5,187 bases of DNA from Nocardioidaceae bacterium (GTDB taxonomy: Bacteria; Actinomycetota; Actinomycetes; Propionibacteriales; Nocardioidaceae): the NCBI GenBank assembly GCA_020438665.1, contig JAGQUE010000084.1, positions 1 to 5,187 of the forward strand. Direction: 5' to 3'. Below are positions 1 to 5,187 of the stretch, piece after piece. The notes beneath the pieces are model-generated. The model was not told where the DNA came from. It saw nothing but the letters and a program-made list of their open reading frames with translations, and ran no database searches. Made by a program: the position numbers and the translations under genes. How positions within the stretch are numbered: position 1 is the stretch's first letter; the number at the start of each line of letters is the position of its first letter.

Positions 1-649
1 TGATGATGACCGCGGAGTTGAACTCACGCTGCAGGTCCTGGAGCAGGTCGAGGATCTGGGCCTGCACCGTGACGTCGAGCGCCGTGGTCGGCTCGTCGGC
101 GATGAGCAGCGACGGGTCGTTGACCAGCCCCATCGCGATCATGGCCCGCTGCCGCATACCGCCGGAGAACTGGTGGGGGTAGTCGTCGACGCGGCGGTCG
201 GGCTGGGGGATCCCGACCCGCTCGAGCATGTCGATCGCCTTGCGCCGGGCCTCGCGGTTGGTGGCCTTGGGGTGGTGGACCTGGTAGGCCTCCTCGAGCT
301 GGGCCCCGACCTTGTAGAAGGGGTGCAGCGCGGCGAGAGCGTCCTGGAAGATCATCGCGACCGAGCTGCCGCGCAGCTTGCGCATGCCGGACTCGTTGAG
401 TCCGACGACCTCCTGGCCGCCGACGCGGATCGAGCCGGTGATCCGGCTCGACTTGGCGTCGTGGAGGCCGAGGATCGCCATGCTCGAGACCGACTTGCCC
501 GAGCCGGACTCCCCCACGATGCCGAGCGTCTGGCCCCTGTCGACCGCATAGCTCAGGTTGGAGACCGCAGAGACCAGGCCGTCCTCGGTGGGGAACTTGA
601 CCGTCAGGTCCTCGACGACGAGGAACGGCTCGTCAGGGGCCTGTGTCAC
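1..649 (-). CDS. Peptide-type ABC importer ATPase, DppD/OppD family (partial, C-terminus beyond window)
   Basis: This is the cytoplasmic ATP-hydrolysing subunit of the importer. The frame is open for 216 codons from a GTG at 649 to the window edge. Visible motifs, in order: Walker A GESGSGKS (residues 46-53), Q-loop Q102 in IFQD, ABC signature FSGGMRQR (161-168), Walker B LLIADEP (181-187) and D-loop ALD (190-192). The expected H-loop histidine would fall a few residues past the edge, as would the C-terminal oligopeptide-transporter extension; family members are about 330 residues, so roughly a third is missing. The GTG start is chosen because it gives a four-base GTGA overlap with the stop of the upstream permease and has GAGG five bases ahead, which suggests translational coupling. 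The stretch after the Q-loop reads DALAALHP where many relatives have DPxxxLxP. The DppD/OppD assignment is firm from motifs and context; the substrate is unknown. Confidence 0.95.
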   Translation of the reverse strand, partial: MTQAPDEPFLVVEDLTVKFPTEDGLVSAVSNLSYAVDRGQTLGIVGESGSGKSVSSMAILGLHDAKSSRITGSIRVGGQEVVGLNESGMRKLRGSSVAMIFQDALAALHPFYKVGAQLEEAYQVHHPKATNREARRKAIDMLERVGIPQPDRRVDDYPHQFSGGMRQRAMIAMGLVNDPSLLIADEPTTALDVTVQAQILDLLQDLQREFNSAVII

Positions 650-1656
650 GAGAGCCTCACTCGGGGGTCCAGGACGCCATAGACGACGTCGACGATGATG
701 TTGCTGACGATCAGCATGACAGCGGCGAACAACGCCGTGGCCATCACGACGGGCAGGTCGCGGCCGGTGACCGCGGTGAGGCCCCAGAAGCCGATGCCGT
801 GGATGTCGAAGATCTTCTCGGTGAAGATCGTGCCGGCCAGCAGGGTGCCGAAGTCGATGCCGAAGATCGTCACGACCGGCACCAGCGCGGCGCGCAGGGC
901 GTGCTTGTAGACCACCGTGCGCGTGGGCAGACCCTTGGCCTTGGCCGTGCGGATGTAGTCCTCCGACAGCGACTCGACCATCGCACCGCGCGCATAACGG
1001 GTGTAGGCGGTGCTGAAGAAGATGCCCAGGCAGATCCAGGCGAGGAGCATGCCCCCGACCCATTTCGCAGGCCCGTCCTTGAACGGGCTGAAGTAGCCGC
1101 TGTCACTGATCAGCGGTATCTGCCAGACCACGGACACATACAGCCATAACAACAGCGCGAAGAGATAGTAGGGGACCGAGCTGATCACCAGGAAGGTCGA
1201 CACCAGGGCCTTGTCGGCCATGGTGCCGCGCCGTCGCGCCGCCGCCACGCCGATGGGCACGCCCAGCGCCAGGAACATGATGGCGCCGCCGACCGCGACC
1301 GAGATCGTCGCCCCCATCCGCCCCTTCATCTCGTCGAAGACCATGTTCTTGGTGCGGTAGGAGATGCCCAGGCAGGGGGCCGAGCAGTGGTAGGTCGTCG
1401 ACCTGATCGAGATGTCGCGACCGACGAAGACGCCCTTGACGAACTTGCCGTACTCCTCGACCCAGGGGTTGTCGTAGCCCAAGGACTTCTCGAACACGGC
1501 GAGGCGCTCGGGGGTGCAGCGGTTGCTGGTGTCGCGGTCGCAGATGGGCTGCGCCGGACTCGAGGGGCCGTACCAGAAGAGCAGGAAGATGGCTACGGAG
1601 ATCAGCCCCAGGACGACGAACCCTGAGATCAGCCGCTTGATCACGTAGGCGAACAT
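646..1656 (-). CDS. Peptide-type ABC importer permease, DppB/OppB family
   Basis: This 336-residue inner-membrane permease is one half of the translocation channel. It opens with the typical MFAYVIKRLISG: a short cytoplasmic tip, then a first membrane helix at about 9-29. A long outer loop (about 30-115) follows, then further helices at about 117-140, 152-175, 200-218, 258-279 and 303-327. The EAA loop that docks on the ATPase is at about 231-260 (EDYIRTAKAKGLP and following). The end, GVLDPRVRLS, is characteristic of the family. The outer loop carries four cysteines (C39, C47, C91, C95), which could form disulfides. The ATG start fits the family N-terminus, but its ribosome site is weak (GGGG seven bases upstream). 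It follows the binding-protein gene after a 124-bp structured gap and overlaps the ATPase gene by four bases. Confidence 0.96.
   Translation of the reverse strand: MFAYVIKRLISGFVVLGLISVAIFLLFWYGPSSPAQPICDRDTSNRCTPERLAVFEKSLGYDNPWVEEYGKFVKGVFVGRDISIRSTTYHCSAPCLGISYRTKNMVFDEMKGRMGATISVAVGGAIMFLALGVPIGVAAARRRGTMADKALVSTFLVISSVPYYLFALLLWLYVSVVWQIPLISDSGYFSPFKDGPAKWVGGMLLAWICLGIFFSTAYTRYARGAMVESLSEDYIRTAKAKGLPTRTVVYKHALRAALVPVVTIFGIDFGTLLAGTIFTEKIFDIHGIGFWGLTAVTGRDLPVVMATALFAAVMLIVSNIIVDVVYGVLDPRVRLS
650..662 (-). promoter_or_regulatory. Ribosome binding site for the ATPase gene, inside the end of the permease gene
   Basis: Reading the minus strand, GTGAGG lies within the last codons of the DppB-type gene, with its GAGG five bases before the GTG at 649. 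It supports GTG as the start and fits re-initiation by ribosomes finishing the permease at the overlapping TGA. Confidence 0.6.
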
Positions 1657-1680
1657 CTCTCGACCCCGTTTCTCGTGTCA

Positions 1681-1710
1681 GATGTTTCTACATCACCGGA
1701 TGTCGACATC
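1681..1710. repeat. Alternating GATGT / ACATC short inverted repeats upstream of the DppB-type gene
   Basis: On the plus strand GATGT (1681-1685), ACATC (1690-1694), GATGT (1699-1703) and ACATC (1706-1710) follow each other. The first three start exactly nine bases apart, and the last two form the palindrome GATGTCGACATC (1699-1710). Neighbouring units can pair as five-base stems with four-base loops, and each unit could pair with either neighbour. The 1705-1710 copy is also the base of the large hairpin at 1705-1753. The array ends about 25 bases before the permease start. It could be a protein-binding array or RNA structure controlling permease translation; its function is inferred only from position. 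Confidence 0.5.
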
Positions 1711-1753
1711 GGAGGATGGGGGCCCCGGTTGGCCGAGGCCCCCATCCGATGTC
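1705..1753 (-). terminator. Strong intercistronic hairpin between binding-protein and permease genes
   Basis: GGATGGGGGCC (1714-1724) pairs perfectly with GGCCCCCATCC (1737-1747). After a three-base bulge (1711-1713) the stem continues with GACATC (1705-1710) against GATGTC (1748-1753), giving 17 pairs in all. The 12-base loop can form a further CGG/CCG mini-stem. No T-run follows on the minus strand, so a full intrinsic terminator of the classical type is not shown. Lying inside an operon just after the binding-protein gene, it more likely protects that gene's mRNA 3' end or causes partial termination, keeping the binding protein in excess over the membrane parts. The structure is seen; the role is inferred. 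Confidence 0.65.
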
Positions 1754-1761
1754 AGTCAGTC

Positions 1762-1779
1762 GATCAGCATGGGCTGATC
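1762..1779 (-). other. Small hairpin directly after the binding-protein stop codon
   Basis: GATCAGC (1762-1768) and GCTGATC (1773-1779) form a perfect seven-pair stem with a four-base loop. It begins one base after the TGA at 1783-1781. It sits immediately ahead of the larger hairpin at 1705-1753, so the two make a tandem structure at the 3' end of the binding-protein message. No T-run follows. Confidence 0.55.
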
Positions 1780-1780
1780 A

Positions 1781-3556
1781 TCACTGCATGACGTAGAGCC
1801 CCTTGTAGTAAGGAGCACCGATGGACCCGTCACCGCTGGGGTAGCCGATCTTCGACCCGAAGGTGAAGAGGTCGTTGCGGTAGGCGGTCGGGATGATCGG
1901 GAAGTACTTGGTCCCGATCTCCTCGTCGAGGTCACCCCACGCAGCGGCCTGCTGGTCGGCAGGCATGGTCGGGATGGCGTCCATCTTGTCGTTGATCGCC
2001 GGCTCGTCGAACTGGGCCGTGTTGTAGGTCGCCCCACCACGCAGCAGCGGCGGGATGAACGTCAGCGCGGACGGCCAGTCAGAGCACCAGTTGACGCCAC
2101 GAACGTTGAGCGTCTTGTTGATCTTGTTGCTCGGGTCGAGCCAGATGTTGTAGGGCGACTCCTGGACCGGGATGGCCTTGACGGAGAAGCCGGCCGCCTC
2201 GTAGCCCTTCATGAGCTGCTTGTTGGCGGCGACGCCCAGCGGGTCGAGCTCGTAGTAGACGTAGGTGAGCTTGAACTCGCCCGGCCCGTAGCCGGCCTCC
2301 TTCAGCAGCTCCTTGGCCTTGTCGGGCTGGAAGCTGATCTGCTCACCGTCCGGCTGGTACTCCTTGCGGCCGGCCATGCCGGGAGGCATGACGGTGCTGG
2401 CCGGGACGCGAGTCACGCCGGGAACCTCACCGGAGGCCAGCCACACGTCCTCGTAAGGAATGGCGTAGGCGATGGCCTTGCGGATGCGGATGTCCTTGAT
2501 CTTGGTGTAGTCCGGCGTCGTGGTGCTGACGCACTGCGAGGACTGCTGCACCAGGCGGTCACCGAGCTCGGAGCTCGCCTTGGAGTAGTTCTCCGACCCG
2601 ATCGAGGTGGAGACGGTGGTCTCGGCCTCGGTGTTGCCGCTCAGGACGACCTGGTCGACCTGGTTCTGGTCGGCGTTGAACTTGAAGACCCACTTGTCGG
2701 CGTACTGGTGGCGGGCCGGGTCGGTGGCGGGGTCCCACTGGTCGTTCTTGACCAGGGTGAGCTCCTCGTTGGGACGGAAGGACTCGACCTTGTAGGGACC
2801 GCTCGACAGCGGCTTCTTGCCGTAGTCCGGCGGGTTGCTGACCTTGCCCAGCGGGACCGGGCCGATGGCCATGAACGCGCCCCAGTAGTCCATGTCCGGG
2901 AAGGGCTTGGACATCTCGATGGTGACGGTCTTGGCGTCGTTGTCGAACTGCACGCCCTGGTAGTCGGCCTTCGGGTCGGTGTAGGGACCCTTGTAGGTGT
3001 CGGCGTCCTTGAAGTAGGTCTTGGAGTACTCGGTGCCGGGGCCACCCGGGAAGGTGTCGGAGTCAAGCGAGCGCTTGATGCCGAAGGCAACCTGCTCGGC
3101 GGTGATGTCCGAGCCGTCCTCCCACTTGATGCCGTCCTTCAGCGTGAAGGTCCACGAGGTGAAGTCGGTGTTGGGGGTGCCCAGGTCGGTCGCCAGGTCC
3201 GGCACCAGGATCATGTTCCCGGAGTCGGGGTCGCGGTAGTACTGCGTCAGCGACCGGGTGGTCAGGGCCTGCTGGATCGAGTTGCCCGTGACCGACCAAC
3301 CATCGGTCGGGTCGAGGGAGTCCGGTCCGGGGTCGCCGGGCAGCTGCACCGTGATGGTGCCACCCGTCGTCGCACCCTCGATGTCGGGCGCGGGGCCCTG
3401 CATGTCGGGGTTCTTGGCGATGTCGGTGGCCGCACCCGTGAATGTCTTGCTGCTGCCCGAGCCTGGCGTGTTGCTGTCGCCTCCACTGCCGCCACACGCG
3501 GCAAGGGCCAACAGGGCAGCGCCAGCAAGCACCGCAAGCGGCTTGCTCCGTCTCAT
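1781..3556 (-). CDS. Extracellular solute-binding lipoprotein, family 5 (DppA/OppA type)
   Basis: This 591-residue lipoprotein captures the substrate outside the membrane and delivers it to the permease pair. The N-terminus has a basic tip (MRRSK), a hydrophobic stretch and a lipobox LAAC (18-21), with C21 the predicted lipidated residue. A Gly/Ser-rich linker of about 15 residues follows. The family 5 fold is recognised from GGTITVQLP (65-73), then SWTFTLKDGIKWEDGSDITA (134-153), the SSGPYKVESF segment (251-260) and the GVNWCSDWPS segment near 487-496, a pattern I associate with actinobacterial members. C342 and C491 are the only cysteines besides C21. The ATG is fixed by the signal peptide and by AAGAAAGG nine bases upstream. 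The gene lies between the two permease genes. Peptides are the default ligand, but family 5 proteins also bind nickel, sugars and other solutes, so specificity is open. Confidence 0.95.
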   Translation of the reverse strand: MRRSKPLAVLAGAALLALAACGGSGGDSNTPGSGSSKTFTGAATDIAKNPDMQGPAPDIEGATTGGTITVQLPGDPGPDSLDPTDGWSVTGNSIQQALTTRSLTQYYRDPDSGNMILVPDLATDLGTPNTDFTSWTFTLKDGIKWEDGSDITAEQVAFGIKRSLDSDTFPGGPGTEYSKTYFKDADTYKGPYTDPKADYQGVQFDNDAKTVTIEMSKPFPDMDYWGAFMAIGPVPLGKVSNPPDYGKKPLSSGPYKVESFRPNEELTLVKNDQWDPATDPARHQYADKWVFKFNADQNQVDQVVLSGNTEAETTVSTSIGSENYSKASSELGDRLVQQSSQCVSTTTPDYTKIKDIRIRKAIAYAIPYEDVWLASGEVPGVTRVPASTVMPPGMAGRKEYQPDGEQISFQPDKAKELLKEAGYGPGEFKLTYVYYELDPLGVAANKQLMKGYEAAGFSVKAIPVQESPYNIWLDPSNKINKTLNVRGVNWCSDWPSALTFIPPLLRGGATYNTAQFDEPAINDKMDAIPTMPADQQAAAWGDLDEEIGTKYFPIIPTAYRNDLFTFGSKIGYPSGDGSIGAPYYKGLYVMQ

Positions 3557-3576
3557 GCTGTCCAGCCTTTCTTATC
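3557..3576 (-). promoter_or_regulatory. Ribosome binding site of the binding-protein gene
   Basis: Minus strand AAGAAAGG lies about nine bases before the ATG at 3556. It is the best Shine-Dalgarno match in the operon, better than that of the following permease, which agrees with high demand for the binding protein. The rest of the 70-bp gap (3577-3626) shows no convincing promoter or terminator. Confidence 0.7.
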
Positions 3577-3626
3577 TCTGGTTCGGGCTCCCGGGTTCCG
3601 TCCGGTCACCACGTCTGTGTGCCCGA

Positions 3627-4649
3627 TCAGCGTCGGGTCTTGGGGTCCATGGCGTCGCGGATCGCGTCGCCGAGGAGGTTGAGGGAGAGCACCAGGGCAA
3701 CGATGCCGAGCAGCGGCTCCCACAGATAGAGCGGGTAGGTGTCGAAGTAGTCGGTCGCCTTGAGGATCACCTGGCCCCACGAGATGCCGTCGGTCACGCC
3801 GATGCCGAGGTAGGCCAGCCCGGCCTCGGCAGCGACGAACGAGGGCAGCATCAGCGAGATGCTGATGACGATGGGGGCCGCCAGGTTGGGCAGCAGCTCG
3901 CGTACGAGGATGCGCCGCGTCGGCATGCCGATGACGCGGGCGGCCTGGACGAACTCGCGCTCGCGCAGCGACAGCACCTCGCCGCGGATCAGACGTGCCA
4001 GCCCCATCCAGCCGAAGAACGCCAGGATGCAGATCAGCACGAACTTCTGGATCGACGCGTAGTTGTCGCTCAGCGCGAACCGCTCGTTGACGATCGGCGC
4101 CAGCACCAGCGCGGCGAGCAGGAAGGGGATCGTGAGGAACAGGTCGATGACGAACGAGATCGCCTTGTCGACCACGCCGCCGAGGAAGCCGGCCAGCAGG
4201 CCGAGCACGATCCCGACGACCGCCGCGAACAGTGTCGAGGTGCCGGCGATGATCAGCGAGGTGCGGCAGCCATAGAGCCAGTAGGCGAGGTTGTCGTCGC
4301 CCGAGGCCGGTGCCACACCGAACGGGTGCTCCATGGTGAACGGGTGGAGCGGCGGACCGATCTTGGGGAGGTTGCCGTTGAGGACGTCGATGAACTCGGT
4401 GGCGAACTGGGTCTCGGTCGTGACGTTGAACGCGTTGGCGATGACGCCGGCGAAGACGGCGATGAGGACGAAGAAGAACACGACGGTCAGGCACAGCATC
4501 GCGATCTTGTCGCGACGCAACCGCCCCCAGGCGATCTGCATCGGCGATTTGCCGGTGATCGGCCCGTCGTCCTTCTTCTTTCGCTTCTTGTCGGGTGGCG
4601 CTTCGCCGAGGGTGCCCTGAACCTCAGGCCCCGTTGTCGCTGCCGACAT
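3627..4649 (-). CDS. Peptide-type ABC importer permease, DppC/OppC family
   Basis: This 340-residue inner-membrane protein is the second half of the channel and the first gene of the operon. A charged cytoplasmic tail (DKKRKKKDDG at 20-29) precedes a first helix at about 49-71. An outer loop follows to about 125, then helices at about 131-158, 166-188, 202-222, 258-282 and 308-328. The EAA loop is at about 229-259 (REREFVQAARVIGMPTRR and following). The C-terminus, LLGDAIRDAMDPKTRR, is a family hallmark. The outer-loop segment HPFGVAPASGDDNLAYWLYG (108-127) aligns with the usual HPLGTDxxGRDVLSRLxYG but has lost most of the conserved middle. The ATG at 4649 is preceded by GGGGAG at short spacing. 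It starts 172 bp after aspS, across a probable terminator and promoter, so it is likely not co-transcribed with aspS. Confidence 0.95.
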   Translation of the reverse strand: MSAATTGPEVQGTLGEAPPDKKRKKKDDGPITGKSPMQIAWGRLRRDKIAMLCLTVVFFFVLIAVFAGVIANAFNVTTETQFATEFIDVLNGNLPKIGPPLHPFTMEHPFGVAPASGDDNLAYWLYGCRTSLIIAGTSTLFAAVVGIVLGLLAGFLGGVVDKAISFVIDLFLTIPFLLAALVLAPIVNERFALSDNYASIQKFVLICILAFFGWMGLARLIRGEVLSLREREFVQAARVIGMPTRRILVRELLPNLAAPIVISISLMLPSFVAAEAGLAYLGIGVTDGISWGQVILKATDYFDTYPLYLWEPLLGIVALVLSLNLLGDAIRDAMDPKTRR

Positions 4650-4658
4650 GCTCTCCCC

Positions 4659-4721
4659 ATCTGTTTGGCCAGATCTGCCGCCCCCGGAGAAGCCCGGGGA
4701 TCTCCCGGACCCGCAACCGGG
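4659..4721 (-). other. GC-rich 5' leader of the transporter operon with overlapping hairpins
   Basis: Several dyads overlap ahead of the first permease gene. CCCCGG (4682-4687) can pair with CCGGGG (4694-4699). CCGGG (4694-4698) can pair instead with CCCGG (4704-4708), which can in turn pair with CCGGG (4717-4721). Nearer the start, ATCTG (4659-4663) pairs with CAGAT (4670-4674), just upstream of the ribosome site. The first three pairings exclude one another where they share arms. This resembles a structured leader, but short GC dyads are easy to find in DNA of this composition. No known riboswitch was recognised. Confidence 0.35.
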
Positions 4722-4732
4722 CGCCGTCCGAG

Positions 4733-4761
4733 ACTCTAGGCGACCTGGACACCTCCATGAA
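4733..4761 (-). promoter_or_regulatory. Candidate promoter for the transporter operon
   Basis: On the minus strand a -10-like TAGAGT (plus 4733-4738) lies 17 bases downstream of a weak -35-like TTCATG (plus 4756-4761). TAGAGT fits the TAGRRT form common in actinobacterial housekeeping promoters; the -35 matches only three of six positions. Transcription would start near 4726, giving a leader of about 75 bases before the ATG at 4649. This is the best promoter-like pair I found in the gap, but it is only suggestive. Confidence 0.35.
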
Positions 4762-4763
4762 TC

Positions 4764-4784
4764 ACCGGATCGTAACGATCTGGT
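4764..4784. promoter_or_regulatory. 21-bp imperfect dyad upstream of the candidate promoter (possible operator)
   Basis: Half-sites ACCGGATCG (4764-4772) and CGATCTGGT (4776-4784) are inverted about a three-base centre, with eight of nine positions symmetrical. The inner GATCG/CGATC arms are perfect. It lies just upstream of the candidate -35, where an activator or repressor could bind. It could instead be a second hairpin at the aspS 3' end. The dyad is seen; the binding role is inferred. Confidence 0.4.
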
Positions 4785-4789
4785 TTCGG

Positions 4790-4806
4790 GGCCCCGGGCC
4801 GGGGCC
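4790..4806 (-). terminator. Candidate aspS terminator hairpin, without T-run
   Basis: GGCCCC (4790-4795) and GGGGCC (4801-4806) form a six-pair all-GC stem with a five-base loop, starting about 15 bases after the aspS stop on the minus strand. No T-tract follows; terminators of this kind are often proposed in high-GC actinobacteria, but the stem is short. It separates aspS from the transporter operon. Confidence 0.4.
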
Positions 4807-4821
4807 AGGAAATCCTGTCTC

Positions 4822-5187
4822 TTAACCCCCGGGCCGAACGTCTTCCGCCGGCACGGCGTCCACTCCCGCCTCTCGCCGCTGTTCGGGCGTGATCGGCGCA
4901 GGTGCCCCTGTCAGCGGGTCGAATCCCCCGCCCGACTTGGGGAACGCGATGACATCGCGGATGGAGTCCATCTTGGCCAGCAGCGCCGTGATGCGGTCCC
5001 AGCCGAACGCGATGCCGCCGTGGGGCGGAGCGCCGTAGGCGAAGGCGTCGAGGAGGAACCCGAACTTCTCCTGGGCCTCGGCCTCCTCGATGCCCATCGT
5101 CGCGAACACCCGCTCCTGGATGTCGCGGCGGTGGATACGGATGGACCCGCCACCGATCTCGTTGCCGTTGCAGACGATGTCGTAGGC
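4822..5187 (-). CDS. aspS: Aspartyl-tRNA synthetase, C-terminal part (N-terminus beyond window)
   Basis: This cytoplasmic class II enzyme charges tRNA-Asp with aspartate using ATP. Only the last 121 codons and the TAA stop are present; the frame is open to the window edge. The visible part starts at [20 protein letters not shown], a conserved catalytic-domain segment. It continues through [19 protein letters not shown] to class II motif 3, [10 protein letters not shown] (57-66 of the fragment), whose arginine contacts ATP. It then reads [20 protein letters not shown] and a proline-rich tail. The KSGGGxDPLTxAPAPIT ending is the form I know from actinobacterial (for example mycobacterial) AspRS and differs from the E. 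coli ending. Mycobacterial AspRS is non-discriminating and also charges tRNA-Asn; whether that holds here cannot be told from this fragment. A full protein would be roughly 590 residues. Confidence 0.97.
   Translation of the reverse strand, partial: AYDIVCNGNEIGGGSIRIHRRDIQERVFATMGIEEAEAQEKFGFLLDAFAYGAPPHGGIAFGWDRITALLAKMDSIRDVIAFPKSGGGFDPLTGAPAPITPEQRREAGVDAVPAEDVRPGG

Noticed and set aside
173..1149. Two overlapping plus-strand frames (173-682 and 643-1149)
   Set aside because: Both are antisense to clearly identified ATPase and permease genes and have low-complexity compositions.
1657..1700. Possible internal promoter for the DppB-type gene
   Set aside because: The slightly AT-richer stretch contains no credible -35/-10 pair at proper spacing; the AT bases belong to the GATGT/ACATC units.
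2375..2390. CATGCC/GGCATG six-base inverted repeat with a four-base loop
   Set aside because: It lies in the binding-protein coding sequence (around residues 389-394, VMPPGM), and an arm this short is expected by chance.
2708..3682. 324-codon open frame on the plus strand
   Set aside because: It is antisense to the binding-protein gene, rich in G, V, R and L, and has no domain. It is a shadow of high third-position GC.
3553..4494. 313-codon minus-strand frame
   Set aside because: It is the out-of-frame reading of the DppC-type gene, with an R/P/H-rich translation; the correct frame is the permease.
3258..4739. 493-codon open frame on the plus strand
   Set aside because: It lies antisense to the DppC-type gene, the start of the binding-protein gene and the promoter gap. 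Its translation is rich in D, E, R, H, Q and G with no recognisable domain, as expected for the mirror of GC-rich codons.
1..5187. Mobile elements, CRISPR, tRNA or a novel defence or biosynthetic system
   Set aside because: No transposase, terminal repeats, regularly spaced long repeats or tRNA-like fold was seen; all coding sequence is explained by aspS and one ABC importer.

Overview
The window is about 5.2 kb of GC-rich DNA. Its strong third-position GC, lipoprotein signal and actinobacterial-type AspRS C-terminus point to a high-GC Gram-positive actinobacterium. A Nocardioides- or Intrasporangiaceae-like host is a guess; the sequence does not settle the genus. Every real gene reads on the minus strand, so transcription runs from high to low coordinates. 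Both ends of the window cut through a gene.

Layout in the direction of transcription: (1) 5187-4822, the last 121 codons of aspS (aspartyl-tRNA synthetase). (2) 4821-4650, a 172-bp intergenic region holding a GC hairpin behind aspS, a 21-bp imperfect dyad, a plausible promoter and a GC-rich leader that can fold in several ways. (3) 4649-3627, a DppC/OppC-type permease. (4) A 70-bp gap with a good ribosome binding site. (5) 3556-1781, a family 5 solute-binding lipoprotein (DppA/OppA type). (6) 1780-1657, a 124-bp gap with two hairpins, one very strong, and a run of short alternating inverted repeats. (7) 1656-646, a DppB/OppB-type permease. (8) 649-1, the first 216 codons of a DppD/OppD-type ATPase, which overlaps the permease stop by four bases and runs off the window.

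The four transporter genes make one peptide-type ABC importer: a lipid-anchored binding protein outside the membrane delivers substrate to the permease heterodimer, driven by a cytoplasmic ATPase pair. The second ATPase (DppF/OppF) probably lies just beyond position 1. The substrate cannot be read from the sequence; oligo- or dipeptides are the default for the family, but other small solutes are possible.

I see no mobile element, CRISPR array, RNA gene or novel multi-gene system. The coding content is ordinary. The points worth a second look are non-coding: the structured spacer between the binding-protein and permease genes, the dyad and leader ahead of the operon, and a 10-mer shared by those two spacers. 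Smaller protein oddities are four cysteines in the DppB outer loop and a degenerate outer-loop motif in DppC.
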